A stretch of DNA of 51,444 nucleotides, from contig JANQGV010000284.1 of assembly GCA_028282925.1 (NCBI GenBank), positions 1 through 51,444 on the forward strand, read 5' to 3'. The position numbers and the translations under genes are program-made. Below the pieces are notes generated by a model. That model was not told the DNA's origin. It saw only the letters and a program-made list of their open reading frames with translations, and did not search any database. Positions 9,508-19,735 of this stretch are shown piece by piece. The first letter of the stretch is position 1. Every line of letters begins with the position of its first letter. The DNA is from Thermodesulfobacteriota bacterium (lineage in GTDB: Bacteria; Desulfobacterota; WTBG01; CAIYCZ01; CAIRTM01).

Positions 9508-10722
9508 CTAGCGCAGCGCCTCCCGGTATACGGCCATGAGCTTCTCGTAATGTGTTTCGGCATTCAATTCGGTCTCCACAAATGCCCGGGCGTTTTTTCC
9601 CATGGCAGCCACCGCATCCGGGTTACCGAGCAGCTCCTCAAGCGCCGCCCGCAATTCGCCCACATTGCCGGGCGTAAAGGTCAGACCCGTTTTCCGGTCC
9701 ACCACCATTTCAGGAATACCCCCGATCCGCGACCCTACGACCGGTTTTCCCATGGCAAAAGCTTCCATCACGGCAAACGGATAATTCTCATACCACTCCG
9801 ACGGCACAACAATAATCATCGCTTCCCGGAGGATCTTCTGCAACGCTTCTCCCTGCAGGTACCCTAGGAAATGCGCATTTTTTATACTTTCCCGCTCGGC
9901 CGTTGCCCTCAGATCTTCCTTCAACGGCCCGTCACCGGCTACATTCAGTTGTACGTCCAGCCCTTTAACCGCCTGCAAAAGAGTTTCAACACCTTTTTCC
10001 CGGGAAAGGCGTCCGAAATAGACAATGGTGTTTTGCCGACCTTCATAACTGGGTTCATGTTTTTTTAAATCTATAAAGTAGTGCAGCAGCTTGATCTCGT
10101 ACTTAAAACCCATTGCATGAAACGTCTCTTTCAAAAACCTGCTGGGACTGATAAACACGTCCACCAGGCGGTAGATGTCCAGCAGGTTATTGTGCAAATA
10201 CATTTCAAGGGTATTGAGCATACTTTTGCTGCGTGATCCCTTCACACATTTTCGCCGCAGGCACTGCATGTACGCGCCCCCTCTGCAGTCTTCGCAGACG
10301 GCTCCCCCGGCAAGCATGGAGTAGGATGCACATACGATCTTATAGTCATGCAGGGTCCACACAACCGGAATATCATATTTTTTGAAGCTGTGTAGTATTG
10401 AGGGTGAGAGTTGATGATGAATATTATGCAGGTGGGCGATATCCGGCTTCTCGTTGAGAATGATTGTTTCAATATTTTTTCGGGCTTCCCGGGAATAAAG
10501 GATGTTGCCGGAATACTTGAGCCGATGCCGCATATCGGCCCGGGCGTAATCGACCTCTTCCACAAAACAGTCTGCATATTCGCTGGGCTCATTTTCCGGA
10601 TGATGCATGGAAAAAAAAACCGGCTTATGGCCTTTGGATGCGAGCAGATCGGCCGTTTCGAAAAACGATGTTTCCGACCCCCCTTTTTTATAGAAGAATT
10701 TGTTGACCAGAAGTACTTTCAT
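9508..10722 (-). CDS. Glycosyltransferase family 4 protein
   Basis: GT-B motifs YFGRLSREKGVETLLQAV and PSEWYENYPFAVMEAFAMGKPVVGSRIGG; start trimmed to MKVLLVNKFFY (the longer ORF overlaps the upstream gene). Confidence 0.92.
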   Translation of the reverse strand: MKVLLVNKFFYKKGGSETSFFETADLLASKGHKPVFFSMHHPENEPSEYADCFVEEVDYARADMRHRLKYSGNILYSREARKNIETIILNEKPDIAHLHNIHHQLSPSILHSFKKYDIPVVWTLHDYKIVCASYSMLAGGAVCEDCRGGAYMQCLRRKCVKGSRSKSMLNTLEMYLHNNLLDIYRLVDVFISPSRFLKETFHAMGFKYEIKLLHYFIDLKKHEPSYEGRQNTIVYFGRLSREKGVETLLQAVKGLDVQLNVAGDGPLKEDLRATAERESIKNAHFLGYLQGEALQKILREAMIIVVPSEWYENYPFAVMEAFAMGKPVVGSRIGGIPEMVVDRKTGLTFTPGNVGELRAALEELLGNPDAVAAMGKNARAFVETELNAETHYEKLMAVYREALR

Positions 10723-10724
10723 CG

Positions 10725-11801
10725 TTACTGGGCCAGCGCCTTTCTGTACACCTGCTCGGTTTTGGCTGCAATTGAGCGCCATGAAAGAATCCCGTCCGTC
10801 ATGGAGGAAATATTCGCGGCCATCGTGCTGCGCAACTCACTGCTCTTCAAGATCTCGACAAGAGCTTCGGCCAGCTTTTCCGAATCTCCGGGAGGAACCA
10901 CAAATCCCGTCTCGCCGTGCTTGACAACCTCGGAAATACTGCCCACATCGGTTGCCACAACCGGCTTTTTAAAAGCGTAAGCCATGGCTACAATACCGCT
11001 TTGAGACCCATCGATATAGGGCAGGGCCACAACGGTGGCCTTGCGGAACAGGTCAGCCGCTTTTTCATTGGGAATATACTCGTTATAGACGGTGTAACGC
11101 CCTTTATCTGCCATTATTTTTTCATATTGGTCGAAATTTTCGCCGGTTCCGGCGATTATTATAGTAATATCCGGAATTTTCGCCGAAATCAGGGGTTCCG
11201 CCTCAATCAAATACCGCAACCCCTTATACGGCCAGATCCGCCCGAAAAACAGAATTGTTGTCTCTTCTTCCACCATATCCTGCTTACCATAGCCGGTGTA
11301 AAAGGTGAGGGCGCCGTGGGGGACAACCGCCAGCCGGTTTTCGTCAAAACGGTAGCGTTTCAAGAGGTCCTCCCGCAGTCGTTCTCCGTGAACGATCAGG
11401 CACGCGGAGTGTTTGACCGGATAGTCCCGTAACGGCATTCTCCGGGTCAGGGCATCGCCGGTATGGGGTGTAATATCGTGTATTGTGGAAACCAGGCAGT
11501 AACGCTTATTGAGCACAGGCAGGCACATATTAAACCAGGGGTGTCCTGCTATCAAATGAACGACATCCGGCTTGATCTGTGCAATCCGTCTGAAAACACG
11601 CCAGACCATGGCGATATTGCTTGGGTACCTGATACGCGGACACCGGAACAGGTCCAGGTCCACCCTTTCCGACACCTGCGGTGGATAGTCGCAGGCCAGT
11701 TTTTCGGGCAACAGTAAATGAACGCTATCTTCTCTGGCAAGCGCATTGGCCAGTTGAATCGAATATTCAGGAAAATCAAATGAAAGCACAACAATAGTCA
11801 T
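10725..11801 (-). CDS. Glycosyltransferase family 4 protein
   Basis: LFFGRIWPYKGLRYLIEA, ALPYIDGSQSGIVAMAYAFKKPVVATDVGS. Confidence 0.92.
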   Translation of the reverse strand: MTIVVLSFDFPEYSIQLANALAREDSVHLLLPEKLACDYPPQVSERVDLDLFRCPRIRYPSNIAMVWRVFRRIAQIKPDVVHLIAGHPWFNMCLPVLNKRYCLVSTIHDITPHTGDALTRRMPLRDYPVKHSACLIVHGERLREDLLKRYRFDENRLAVVPHGALTFYTGYGKQDMVEEETTILFFGRIWPYKGLRYLIEAEPLISAKIPDITIIIAGTGENFDQYEKIMADKGRYTVYNEYIPNEKAADLFRKATVVALPYIDGSQSGIVAMAYAFKKPVVATDVGSISEVVKHGETGFVVPPGDSEKLAEALVEILKSSELRSTMAANISSMTDGILSWRSIAAKTEQVYRKALAQ

Positions 11802-11825
11802 AGAGTGCCTCGTACAACCCTGGCC

Positions 11826-13040
11826 TCAGTGTGCGGCAAGACCACGGTAAAAATCCTGGAGTTTTCCGGCAATACCGGTCCATGCAAAACGGCTCTCAAC
11901 AAAGCTTCTGGCAGCAGCCGCAAGGCGCTGCCGACGTTGCCGGTCTGAAAGCAGATCAATAACCTGCCGGGCAAAGAGTTCCGGGGTATCCGCAATCAAA
12001 AGGTGTTCATTATGCCTGCAGTGCAGGCCCTCGCACCCGACGGTGGTACTCACAACCGGACGCCCCAGTGCCATGGCCTCCAGTATTTTCAAGCGCGTTC
12101 CGCCTCCGGACCGAAGAGGAGTTACAACAACACCGCATTTTTTATATCGGCATTGTATGTCCTGAACATAACCGGTTACGGTTATTCCCGAAACCGATGC
12201 AAGCCTTTGCACCTCATCAACCGGACTTCCGCCCGCAATGGTAAACACACAATCCGGCACTTCCTGCCGGATCAGGGGAAATATTTCCTGCGCAAACCAG
12301 ACAACTGCATCAATATTGGGTTCATAATCCATTTTCCCCATAAAAAGCAGATGTGGGGCACTCTCCGGCTCTTCCAGCGGCACATACCCTTCGGTATCCA
12401 CACCGTTTGGGACGACCTCTACCGGCAAACCGCTGTTTTTTTCAAGCAGCGCCCGGCGGTCGTCCGGTGAGGTAACAACACAGGCGTCAAAGCGTTCGGC
12501 AATACGTGCTTCATAACGCTCCATGGGAAGCCAGTTGAGAAAATGCCGGATCTTTCGGTAGGGGTTCCTTTCGGTTTTAAACATGCGCCGATACTGCAAA
12601 AAACCGACATTATGAAACGTCAGCACGGTTTTCGCGGTACTCTGCCCCGCAACAGCCCTGATATACGGCGCCATAATGGAATGTTCAATCTGAATGATAT
12701 CATAGTGGCGTAATGCCGTATAATCGCCTATTTTGGCCAGCATATGTCCACTGTCGACAAAATAGCTGTCAAGCGGTCTTCCCGACAGCAAATGCGGAAT
12801 CAGCCTGATTGCATGACGCGGCTTGGAACGCTTCGGCACGCCCACCGCCTCGGCTCGGGAACACCACAGCAGCACCTCGGGTAACATTTGCCGCTCCTGC
12901 TCTGAAAAAACCAGGCTGAGCAATGACAGTGTGTTGGTTCGCGCCAGGGATCTCATAAGATGATAATTTCTGATGCGCTCGCCGCTGTCGGGCGGATACG
13001 GCATGGTATTTGAGATAATCAATATGTTCAAAGGTTCCAT
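11826..13040 (-). CDS. Glycosyltransferase family 4 protein
   Basis: LLFMGKMDYEPNIDAVVWF, VTPLRSGGGTRLKILEAMALGRPVVSTTVGCEGL; start trimmed to MEPLNILIIS. Confidence 0.92.
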   Translation of the reverse strand: MEPLNILIISNTMPYPPDSGERIRNYHLMRSLARTNTLSLLSLVFSEQERQMLPEVLLWCSRAEAVGVPKRSKPRHAIRLIPHLLSGRPLDSYFVDSGHMLAKIGDYTALRHYDIIQIEHSIMAPYIRAVAGQSTAKTVLTFHNVGFLQYRRMFKTERNPYRKIRHFLNWLPMERYEARIAERFDACVVTSPDDRRALLEKNSGLPVEVVPNGVDTEGYVPLEEPESAPHLLFMGKMDYEPNIDAVVWFAQEIFPLIRQEVPDCVFTIAGGSPVDEVQRLASVSGITVTGYVQDIQCRYKKCGVVVTPLRSGGGTRLKILEAMALGRPVVSTTVGCEGLHCRHNEHLLIADTPELFARQVIDLLSDRQRRQRLAAAARSFVESRFAWTGIAGKLQDFYRGLAAH

Positions 13041-13041
13041 A

Positions 13042-14283
13042 TTATGCCGCTGGTTGTGCTGTGCCGCCGGCCTGACGCACCGCATTCACTAAACAGTTCT
13101 CTAATTGATCCACGATACCTTCATGGGTATAGGATGCCCGCACCTGCGTAATACCGTTTGCGCTTATCTGTTCGTACAGACCGGGCGCGTCGATCAGTTC
13201 AAGAATCGCCTGTGCCAGCTCCGCAGGGTTATCCGCTGCAACGAGCATACCGGTTTGGGCGTGAACAATTCGTTCCGGTATACCGCCGATCCGTGATCCC
13301 ACCACCGGCACCCCCTGGGACTGGGCCTCGATAATCACCGAAGGCGACGGATCATCCCATAGCGACGGAACCAGCAGAATGTCATTGGCCCGCATTTCTT
13401 CCAGAATGCGATCCGGAGCAACGTTCCCTCGGAACCGAACCTGTTCCGAAACCCCGAGGTCTGCGGCAAGGGACTCCAGTTCCCGTATATATTCTGTATC
13501 ACCGTCCCCCATGATTTCCAGCGTAACCCCCTGCACTCCCATGGATGAAACCAGTTGATGAACGGCCGTAACAGCATGGTGCACGCCCTTCATTCGGGTT
13601 ATGCGACCCAGGTACAGAAGCTTCAGCGATCCTTCTTTGGTGGGGCCCGTTTTTTTCGGCCCCTCCTGTATCAGTGCCGAGGGTACGCCGCGGGGCGGAA
13701 TAACGCTTACCTGCTCGTCTGAAAACCCCACCTCCAAATGTTTCTTCTTCATCGCCGTACTCACGGCAATGATATTGTTGAATACGGGGTCGCTGCGCCT
13801 GAAGAATCCGAAAATACACTTTCGGTACAAGCGTTTCATGACGCTTGGTTGCAAAACACAGTCCCGCATATATTCCGCATATACATATGTGCCGATATGA
13901 TGCACGATCGGAATAGAGAGCGCTGCTATCGCTTTGAGTGTAAACAGCGATATGCCGTTGGTCTGGCCCGCATACACAACATCGGGTTTGAGCCGTTCCA
14001 CTCTGTTTCGGGCTATGCCGTAATTGAGTCGTCCCCGCACGGCAAGTTTCCATTCCTGTTCCCTGCTTCCGAGCAGGCCCTGTTGTGCCATATCTACATA
14101 GTGCAACACCCGAAAAATGCCGCCCTCGCTGAAGGAGGCACCACCAGCCGTGCCGTACCGGCTCGTCAGAACCGAAAGCCGGTGTCCTCTTCGCTGCAGT
14201 TCATCACCGATAAACTTGCACCGGATTTCATGTCCGCCTTTATGGTACGGCGGAAACAGATCTGATAAAAGGACTATATGCAC
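13042..14283 (-). CDS. Glycosyltransferase family 4 protein
   Basis: LLYLGRITRMKGVHHAV, VPSLWDDPSPSVIIEAQSQGVPVVGSRIGG. Confidence 0.92.
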   Translation of the reverse strand: MHIVLLSDLFPPYHKGGHEIRCKFIGDELQRRGHRLSVLTSRYGTAGGASFSEGGIFRVLHYVDMAQQGLLGSREQEWKLAVRGRLNYGIARNRVERLKPDVVYAGQTNGISLFTLKAIAALSIPIVHHIGTYVYAEYMRDCVLQPSVMKRLYRKCIFGFFRRSDPVFNNIIAVSTAMKKKHLEVGFSDEQVSVIPPRGVPSALIQEGPKKTGPTKEGSLKLLYLGRITRMKGVHHAVTAVHQLVSSMGVQGVTLEIMGDGDTEYIRELESLAADLGVSEQVRFRGNVAPDRILEEMRANDILLVPSLWDDPSPSVIIEAQSQGVPVVGSRIGGIPERIVHAQTGMLVAADNPAELAQAILELIDAPGLYEQISANGITQVRASYTHEGIVDQLENCLVNAVRQAGGTAQPAA

Positions 14284-14397
14284 AGTAGTTGTTTCTTTCC
14301 TGCAAACCCACCCGGGAAGCCGGTTCAGACCTTTGCGGCTGAGGCCGAATGGTGTTGCACAAAAGCCTGTTAACCCGCGGGGGCATCATTCTTTCAT

Positions 14398-15831
14398 TCA
14401 GCCCGCGTCCCTGCGCAGGGCCGGCGTAAAATCGTTTTTATAAATAACATTGCTCCACCAGCTCAGCACAACATACAAACCAAGAACGGTAATCTTCAGC
14501 AGTAGGAAATCACTTCCCAGCAGCACAAATCCGCCGCAGCAGACCAAAAATACCAGCAGCGGCTTTACATATGCCGTAATACTGACGGCAATTCCCCTGC
14601 TCTTCAGATAAAATACCAGAAAAGGATGTGCGGCACAATTGGAGATAACCGTGGCATACACCGCCCCCAAAAACCCGAACCGTGGAATCATGACCAGGTT
14701 GCCGATCACATTAATTATTGTTACAAAACAGTTGACGATCACCGGCGGGGTCGGATGCCCGGCTGCAACCAGGGAGGTCCCGAACATGTTACCGATCAAC
14801 CCGATAGCCAGGCTGAACATGAGCAGTGAAAAAGCCGAAGCGCTCTCAAGATAATCAACGGTAAAGATGATGGTGATGATTTCCTTTTGAAACAGAAAAG
14901 CTCCCAGTGCACAAAACAGCGTAATAAAGGTAACCAGCCTGACCGAGTTGTTTAAAAGCGCTTCCGATTTTTCCGGTTTCTGCTTGGAAAACATTTGCGC
15001 CATATGTGGAAAAAAAACCGACCGGAAGGAGTCATACAGTTGCCGGGAGCTGGTGGGTATTCTGTCGGCGACCTCGTACAGGGCCAGCCCCATAGGGCTC
15101 ATCATGGCGCCGATCATAAAGCGGTCTATTTTGGTAAACGTAAAATTAAGCATCCTGTTGAATCCCAGCGGCAAGCTGAAACTGAACATGTCTTTAAACA
15201 GTTTGCCGTCGAACCTCAAACCAGGGCTGACCGGAATAGAGCTGAGTTGATAAAGGACTGCACCACCCAATGCCGCAATCCGCGCCCACAGCAGGCCCTG
15301 AATACCGAAACCCAAAAGAACCACGAACACCACCATGAGCACCAGGTATCCTCCGGCCATGAGCACCTGGGCCTGAGCCATACGCTTGTAACGATGAAAG
15401 CCCTGCAATATCGATATGAACAGGGCATAAAAGCTTTCACAAAAAAAAAGCAGGGGGAGATACACATAGAGCGCGGACAACACAGGCGAATCAAAAAGAC
15501 CGGTCACGGCGGGTTTACACGCCAGGATGATTCCTGAGAGCAGCAATACGATTCCGACCTTGTAACAGATGATGGTATGTACGGTTTTCTTTTGGAGTGT
15601 CTCAGGATTGCCGACAATATATTTTGTAACCGTGGTATGGGTACCGAAATCACCCAGCAGCACAAAGAACAGTGATATGACCTGCATAAGCATGTATGTT
15701 CCGAATGCATCCTTCGAAACATACCGTACCGCCAGCATTATGGAAAAAAAACTCAGGACCATAGCAGTAAACGTACCTGCTCCGGTGAACGCAATACCCC
15801 GTAAAAATCCGGCAAGGATGCTTTTATTCAT
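14398..15831 (-). CDS. Oligosaccharide flippase (Wzx-like, MOP superfamily)
   Basis: 477-aa polytopic membrane protein, AVRYVSKDAFGTYMLMQVISLFFVLLGDFG N-terminus typical of polysaccharide flippases. Confidence 0.88.
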   Translation of the reverse strand: MNKSILAGFLRGIAFTGAGTFTAMVLSFFSIMLAVRYVSKDAFGTYMLMQVISLFFVLLGDFGTHTTVTKYIVGNPETLQKKTVHTIICYKVGIVLLLSGIILACKPAVTGLFDSPVLSALYVYLPLLFFCESFYALFISILQGFHRYKRMAQAQVLMAGGYLVLMVVFVVLLGFGIQGLLWARIAALGGAVLYQLSSIPVSPGLRFDGKLFKDMFSFSLPLGFNRMLNFTFTKIDRFMIGAMMSPMGLALYEVADRIPTSSRQLYDSFRSVFFPHMAQMFSKQKPEKSEALLNNSVRLVTFITLFCALGAFLFQKEIITIIFTVDYLESASAFSLLMFSLAIGLIGNMFGTSLVAAGHPTPPVIVNCFVTIINVIGNLVMIPRFGFLGAVYATVISNCAAHPFLVFYLKSRGIAVSITAYVKPLLVFLVCCGGFVLLGSDFLLLKITVLGLYVVLSWWSNVIYKNDFTPALRRDAG

Positions 15832-17305
15832 TAATCATGTGTGTTTCACTCTTATGCAATCTGATAATAGCTTCATTCAGTCCGAACATTGTAGCGATTA
15901 TAACAATAGAGTACCATTGCAGAAATATAGGGTTGATAATGACGGCGATCATGATCCCGGTTGCGCTCAGTGAAAACCCCACCAGAGCGGTCTTAAGCGC
16001 ATGATCATCAACCCGCTTCCAATAGAGGACCCCCCGAACCAGAGACAGGATAAAAAAGCAGAGATAGGCTGCCAGCCCCAAAAAGCCCGTTTTAAGCGTG
16101 ATGCCGTAATAGCCGTTATGGATATAACGCGTCAGATCATCCCTGGGCTTGATGTAATACGGCCTGTATTCATTCCCCAAGCCGATACCGATCAGAGGAT
16201 GATCTTTAATGCTTTCAGCGGCATAGAAGTGCTCCATTTTGCGCCATTTAATAGTGGCGCTGTGCATGATCCGCTCTGCATCGTAGAGAGACTCAACTCT
16301 GGCGGCCACCGCCTGGATAAACCCGTCGACTTTATCAGAGCGCAACACACCGAACTGTACGGCAAGCACCAGCAACGCCAGGAAAACAACACCCACAACG
16401 ATCATCCGGGCCTTTTGCAGAATTGTTGATGAGCAGACAAGAATAACCAGGCAGAAAAGAATCGTTACCCAGTAGCTGCGGTTAAATGTGAGCAGGATGG
16501 CTCCGCCGAATGTTATCAGGAAAAGATACCTATAGCTTTTTTGAAAGGATCCTTTACTCACCAGGAATATTTCGCACAAAACGGTGATCAACGACACATA
16601 CAGCAGCAATTGCCCGGGCGGAAGAATGCGGGTTGCTTGATAGGTGGTGCCGAATGTGCGGGCCGCCTCGACCCGGCCCGGCATGAGCTGGATCGACGGG
16701 CCGATAATCGCCTGAATGATCATTACGGCCGCGACAACCGTGGCAATGCCGAACATTACATTGAGTATAAATTTTATTGTTTTTTTATCCCGGACAAAGC
16801 TGGTTACAATAAAGAACATCAGGTAATAGGCAAAATGCCTGAATTCCCGCATTGCAATATTAAAATCAACGTCGTAGGCGTATACGGCCACCAGTGTCGA
16901 AGTCAGTGCAATGGCCAGGAACAGCAGCAACGGCACATCCGCAGGAGTGCGGGCAAGGTGGAAGTCTCTGGAGACAATGAGTTCGTAAACTATTTTCGCA
17001 ACCAGCAGGAGCAGAATGATATCGGTAAAATGAAGGCTGATGGTCCCGATGGTCAGGTACGGCAGACCTTCCTCAAAAACAATACTCGCGATAATACCGA
17101 TAATTACCAGAACACCAAGGGCGGGACGCATGCAGGAAGCCGCTATCAGCACGACCCCGATACCACCGGCAACAACCAGCCGGTAGTCGGCCAAAAGGAT
17201 TATCAGGCCGAGAACAATTCCAAGAACAACAGGTAGTGCGATGAGGTTATACTTGAGGTGGGATCCCGATACCGCGGAACCGTTTTTTTGTAAGGATATA
17301 TTCAC
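15824..17305 (-). CDS. O-antigen ligase/polymerase (Wzy-like) membrane protein
   Basis: 493-aa polytopic protein with large periplasmic loop ending HPLIGIGLGNEYRPYY..HNGYYGITLKTGFLGLAAYL. Confidence 0.85.
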   Translation of the reverse strand: MNISLQKNGSAVSGSHLKYNLIALPVVLGIVLGLIILLADYRLVVAGGIGVVLIAASCMRPALGVLVIIGIIASIVFEEGLPYLTIGTISLHFTDIILLLLVAKIVYELIVSRDFHLARTPADVPLLLFLAIALTSTLVAVYAYDVDFNIAMREFRHFAYYLMFFIVTSFVRDKKTIKFILNVMFGIATVVAAVMIIQAIIGPSIQLMPGRVEAARTFGTTYQATRILPPGQLLLYVSLITVLCEIFLVSKGSFQKSYRYLFLITFGGAILLTFNRSYWVTILFCLVILVCSSTILQKARMIVVGVVFLALLVLAVQFGVLRSDKVDGFIQAVAARVESLYDAERIMHSATIKWRKMEHFYAAESIKDHPLIGIGLGNEYRPYYIKPRDDLTRYIHNGYYGITLKTGFLGLAAYLCFFILSLVRGVLYWKRVDDHALKTALVGFSLSATGIMIAVIINPIFLQWYSIVIIATMFGLNEAIIRLHKSETHMINE

Positions 17306-17487
17306 CGGTATATCTCCCGTTATGCAAAGCTACGTCGTCCGGGCAGAGGATGCAGCCTGTGATATAAAAACCATGGGTTTACACGTACACCGCAACACAC
17401 CAGGCTGTCGACGATAGCGTGCAGGTGCACAGGGGAGCAGTCCCCGCGAGTTATCTGCGAGCGCAAAGGGCTGGCCTGCCGGAACAG

Positions 17488-19677
17488 CTATGAGAGCGTT
17501 CTGTACAACCACATCGGCACATAGAATTTCCGTTTATTGAGGATAGCACCTTTCAGTTTCACGCCGCCGTTCTCAAGCCGTTCTTTAGCCCGCTGGGCAA
17601 CCTCCCAGCGTACTTTCTCCGCCTCAATGACCATAACGGCATAATCCGCAACTCTCCCCAGGCTTACTATATATGATGCTTCCCACACTGCCGGCATATC
17701 AACCACTACAAAATGATATTCGCGTTTCCAGTGGTTGATCAAATCGTGATATTTTTTCGATTCAAAAAAGCGCCGCGGATGCTCTTCGTCTGTTTCACCG
17801 GCACACAACAAATCCAGGTTTTTCACCGACGTGGGCTGGATAACGCTTGCAAGACTTTCACCCTTGTCGAGGATATCCGCCAGCCCCGGTGAAGTGTTGG
17901 CGTCAAAAATACTTTGCAGTCTCGGCCTCTTCAAATTGGTGTCCACAAGCAGCACCCGTCCGGCGGTATTTCGTGACAGGGTAAGGGCGAGCTGACTGGC
18001 AACCATACTGACACCGGCGCCCGGATGACAGCTTGTCAGCGCAACAATACTGCCGGTCTGCTGGGCTTCGGTAAGAGACAGATGCAACCGCTCGGTCAGC
18101 ATTTCATAATGCTGATGCAAAACCTTGGGGACTTTCAGGTGTGTTTTCAGCACACCCTTGCCCTCAAACACCTTGTCCTGCAACACCTGGCCCGGGCTTA
18201 ACGAAGGAATAGCGGCCAGCGCCGGAACCTCAAGCTTCTCTTCAATGTCTTCCGGTGTTTTTAAAGTATGGTCAAGCCGCTCTATGAAGAAGGCCAGCCC
18301 GACACCGCCTACAGTTGCAATCACCAAACCCAGCATGATATTCAGCAGGGGGCGCGGACGTATCGGCTTTAAAGGGTATGTCGGATACTGAGAAATATTG
18401 ATATTGGATATCCGTTCCTGTTCCAGGGCGTTATCAATACGGGTTTGCTCGAAGCTGTCTGAATATTTTCTATAATTTTCCTCATATACTTCTTTATCAC
18501 GCTCGAGTTTCGAAAGCCGGGTTTCGGCTTCGTTAATGCTTTTCAATTCTTCTTTTGCCCGGATCAACTGCCCGCGCATGGTTGTCACCTTGGCCTCAAA
18601 AGCGGCCAGGGCCACTTTTTCGGTTACCAGCTCCGCCTCGGTTTTCTGCCGGTTTTCGTTCAGACCGCGGGTGACCGCCTTGGCTTCCGTGGCCTGGGCC
18701 AGAACTTCCTTTGCCTCTTCAAGCCGTCGGTTGAACTCGCTCACCGGTATACTGTCTTCGGTATAAATGGAAAGGAGTTCCTGACGCTTCAGCTTCATTT
18801 CATACACCTGGCGGCGCAGTGAATCGATTGCCGAAAGCGGGCCTCCGGTAACCTCCTGTAGAATGAGGGTTTCTTCCATATCGCCAAGGGCTTCCGTCAA
18901 CGCCCCGACCTTGGCGACGGCCACTGCCAGGTCTGCTTCGGCGATATCAATTTCGGTTTGCATGTAACTGATACGCTCTTCCAGAATTTTACGCCGTTCT
19001 TCAAGCATACCGATATATGTGCTGTTTTTAATGTCCTTAATCTGGATCTCTGTGTCGGTCAACGCCTCATTGAGATTAGCTTTCTGGTCTTTGAAAAAGT
19101 CGTGAGAGCCGCGGGTGCGGTGAACACTGATATGCTTGGAAAGATAGAAATCAATGAGCTTTTTCAGAACCATTTGTGCAAGCTTGGGGTCCAGGGCATC
19201 ATAGACAATTTGAATAATATTACTTTGCTTCACCACATCAACAGTCAGGTTCCGCATAAGCTTGTTTGTTGCCTTATCGATGTTCTTCAGCTGCTTTTCC
19301 CCTGCGCCGGAATCGTCCTGCTCGGCCGGTTCGGCATAAATCCCGTCGAGAATAGAATCGATACCCAGGGATTTGACGACCTTTTCGGCAACTTCACGGC
19401 TGGTAAGAATCTCGAGTTCCGAATTCATTTCATTTTGACGATCCTGGCCGACGTTGACAATCGGTTTCTGGCCCGTTTCTACGGTAGGATCAAGCGTTAC
19501 GCTGGCGCGCCCCAGCCGGATCAGCAGCTTTGCTTCGGACTGATAAATTTTATCCCCGAGAAACGTTCCGACAACCGTGGTAACCATAACGGCCAGAAAA
19601 AACAGGATCACGGCCCATTTGTGCCGAAATAGAATATAATATAAATCCCTTAGAGAGTGTACGGTTCGTGTTTCCAT
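17488..19677 (-). CDS. Wzz/GumC-type polysaccharide chain-length protein with BY-kinase-like C-terminal domain (Walker A Lys not conserved)
   Basis: N-terminal Wzz TM region, coiled coil, second TM preceded by YPTYPLKPIRPRPLLN, then VALTSCHPGAGVSMVASQLAL...VLLVDTNLKRPRL; start trimmed to METRTVHSL. Confidence 0.88.
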   Translation of the reverse strand: METRTVHSLRDLYYILFRHKWAVILFFLAVMVTTVVGTFLGDKIYQSEAKLLIRLGRASVTLDPTVETGQKPIVNVGQDRQNEMNSELEILTSREVAEKVVKSLGIDSILDGIYAEPAEQDDSGAGEKQLKNIDKATNKLMRNLTVDVVKQSNIIQIVYDALDPKLAQMVLKKLIDFYLSKHISVHRTRGSHDFFKDQKANLNEALTDTEIQIKDIKNSTYIGMLEERRKILEERISYMQTEIDIAEADLAVAVAKVGALTEALGDMEETLILQEVTGGPLSAIDSLRRQVYEMKLKRQELLSIYTEDSIPVSEFNRRLEEAKEVLAQATEAKAVTRGLNENRQKTEAELVTEKVALAAFEAKVTTMRGQLIRAKEELKSINEAETRLSKLERDKEVYEENYRKYSDSFEQTRIDNALEQERISNINISQYPTYPLKPIRPRPLLNIMLGLVIATVGGVGLAFFIERLDHTLKTPEDIEEKLEVPALAAIPSLSPGQVLQDKVFEGKGVLKTHLKVPKVLHQHYEMLTERLHLSLTEAQQTGSIVALTSCHPGAGVSMVASQLALTLSRNTAGRVLLVDTNLKRPRLQSIFDANTSPGLADILDKGESLASVIQPTSVKNLDLLCAGETDEEHPRRFFESKKYHDLINHWKREYHFVVVDMPAVWEASYIVSLGRVADYAVMVIEAEKVRWEVAQRAKERLENGGVKLKGAILNKRKFYVPMWLYRTLS

Positions 19678-19735
19678 GTCGCAATCATACTCCCATCTAT
19701 ATAATATCAATTAAAAGTAATGTGGGGCTACGCAC

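Noticed and set aside
17330-17512. 60-aa minus ORF between the Wzy-like and Wzz-like genes
   Set aside because: No recognisable motif, overlaps the end of the Wzz-like gene; probably a non-coding gap
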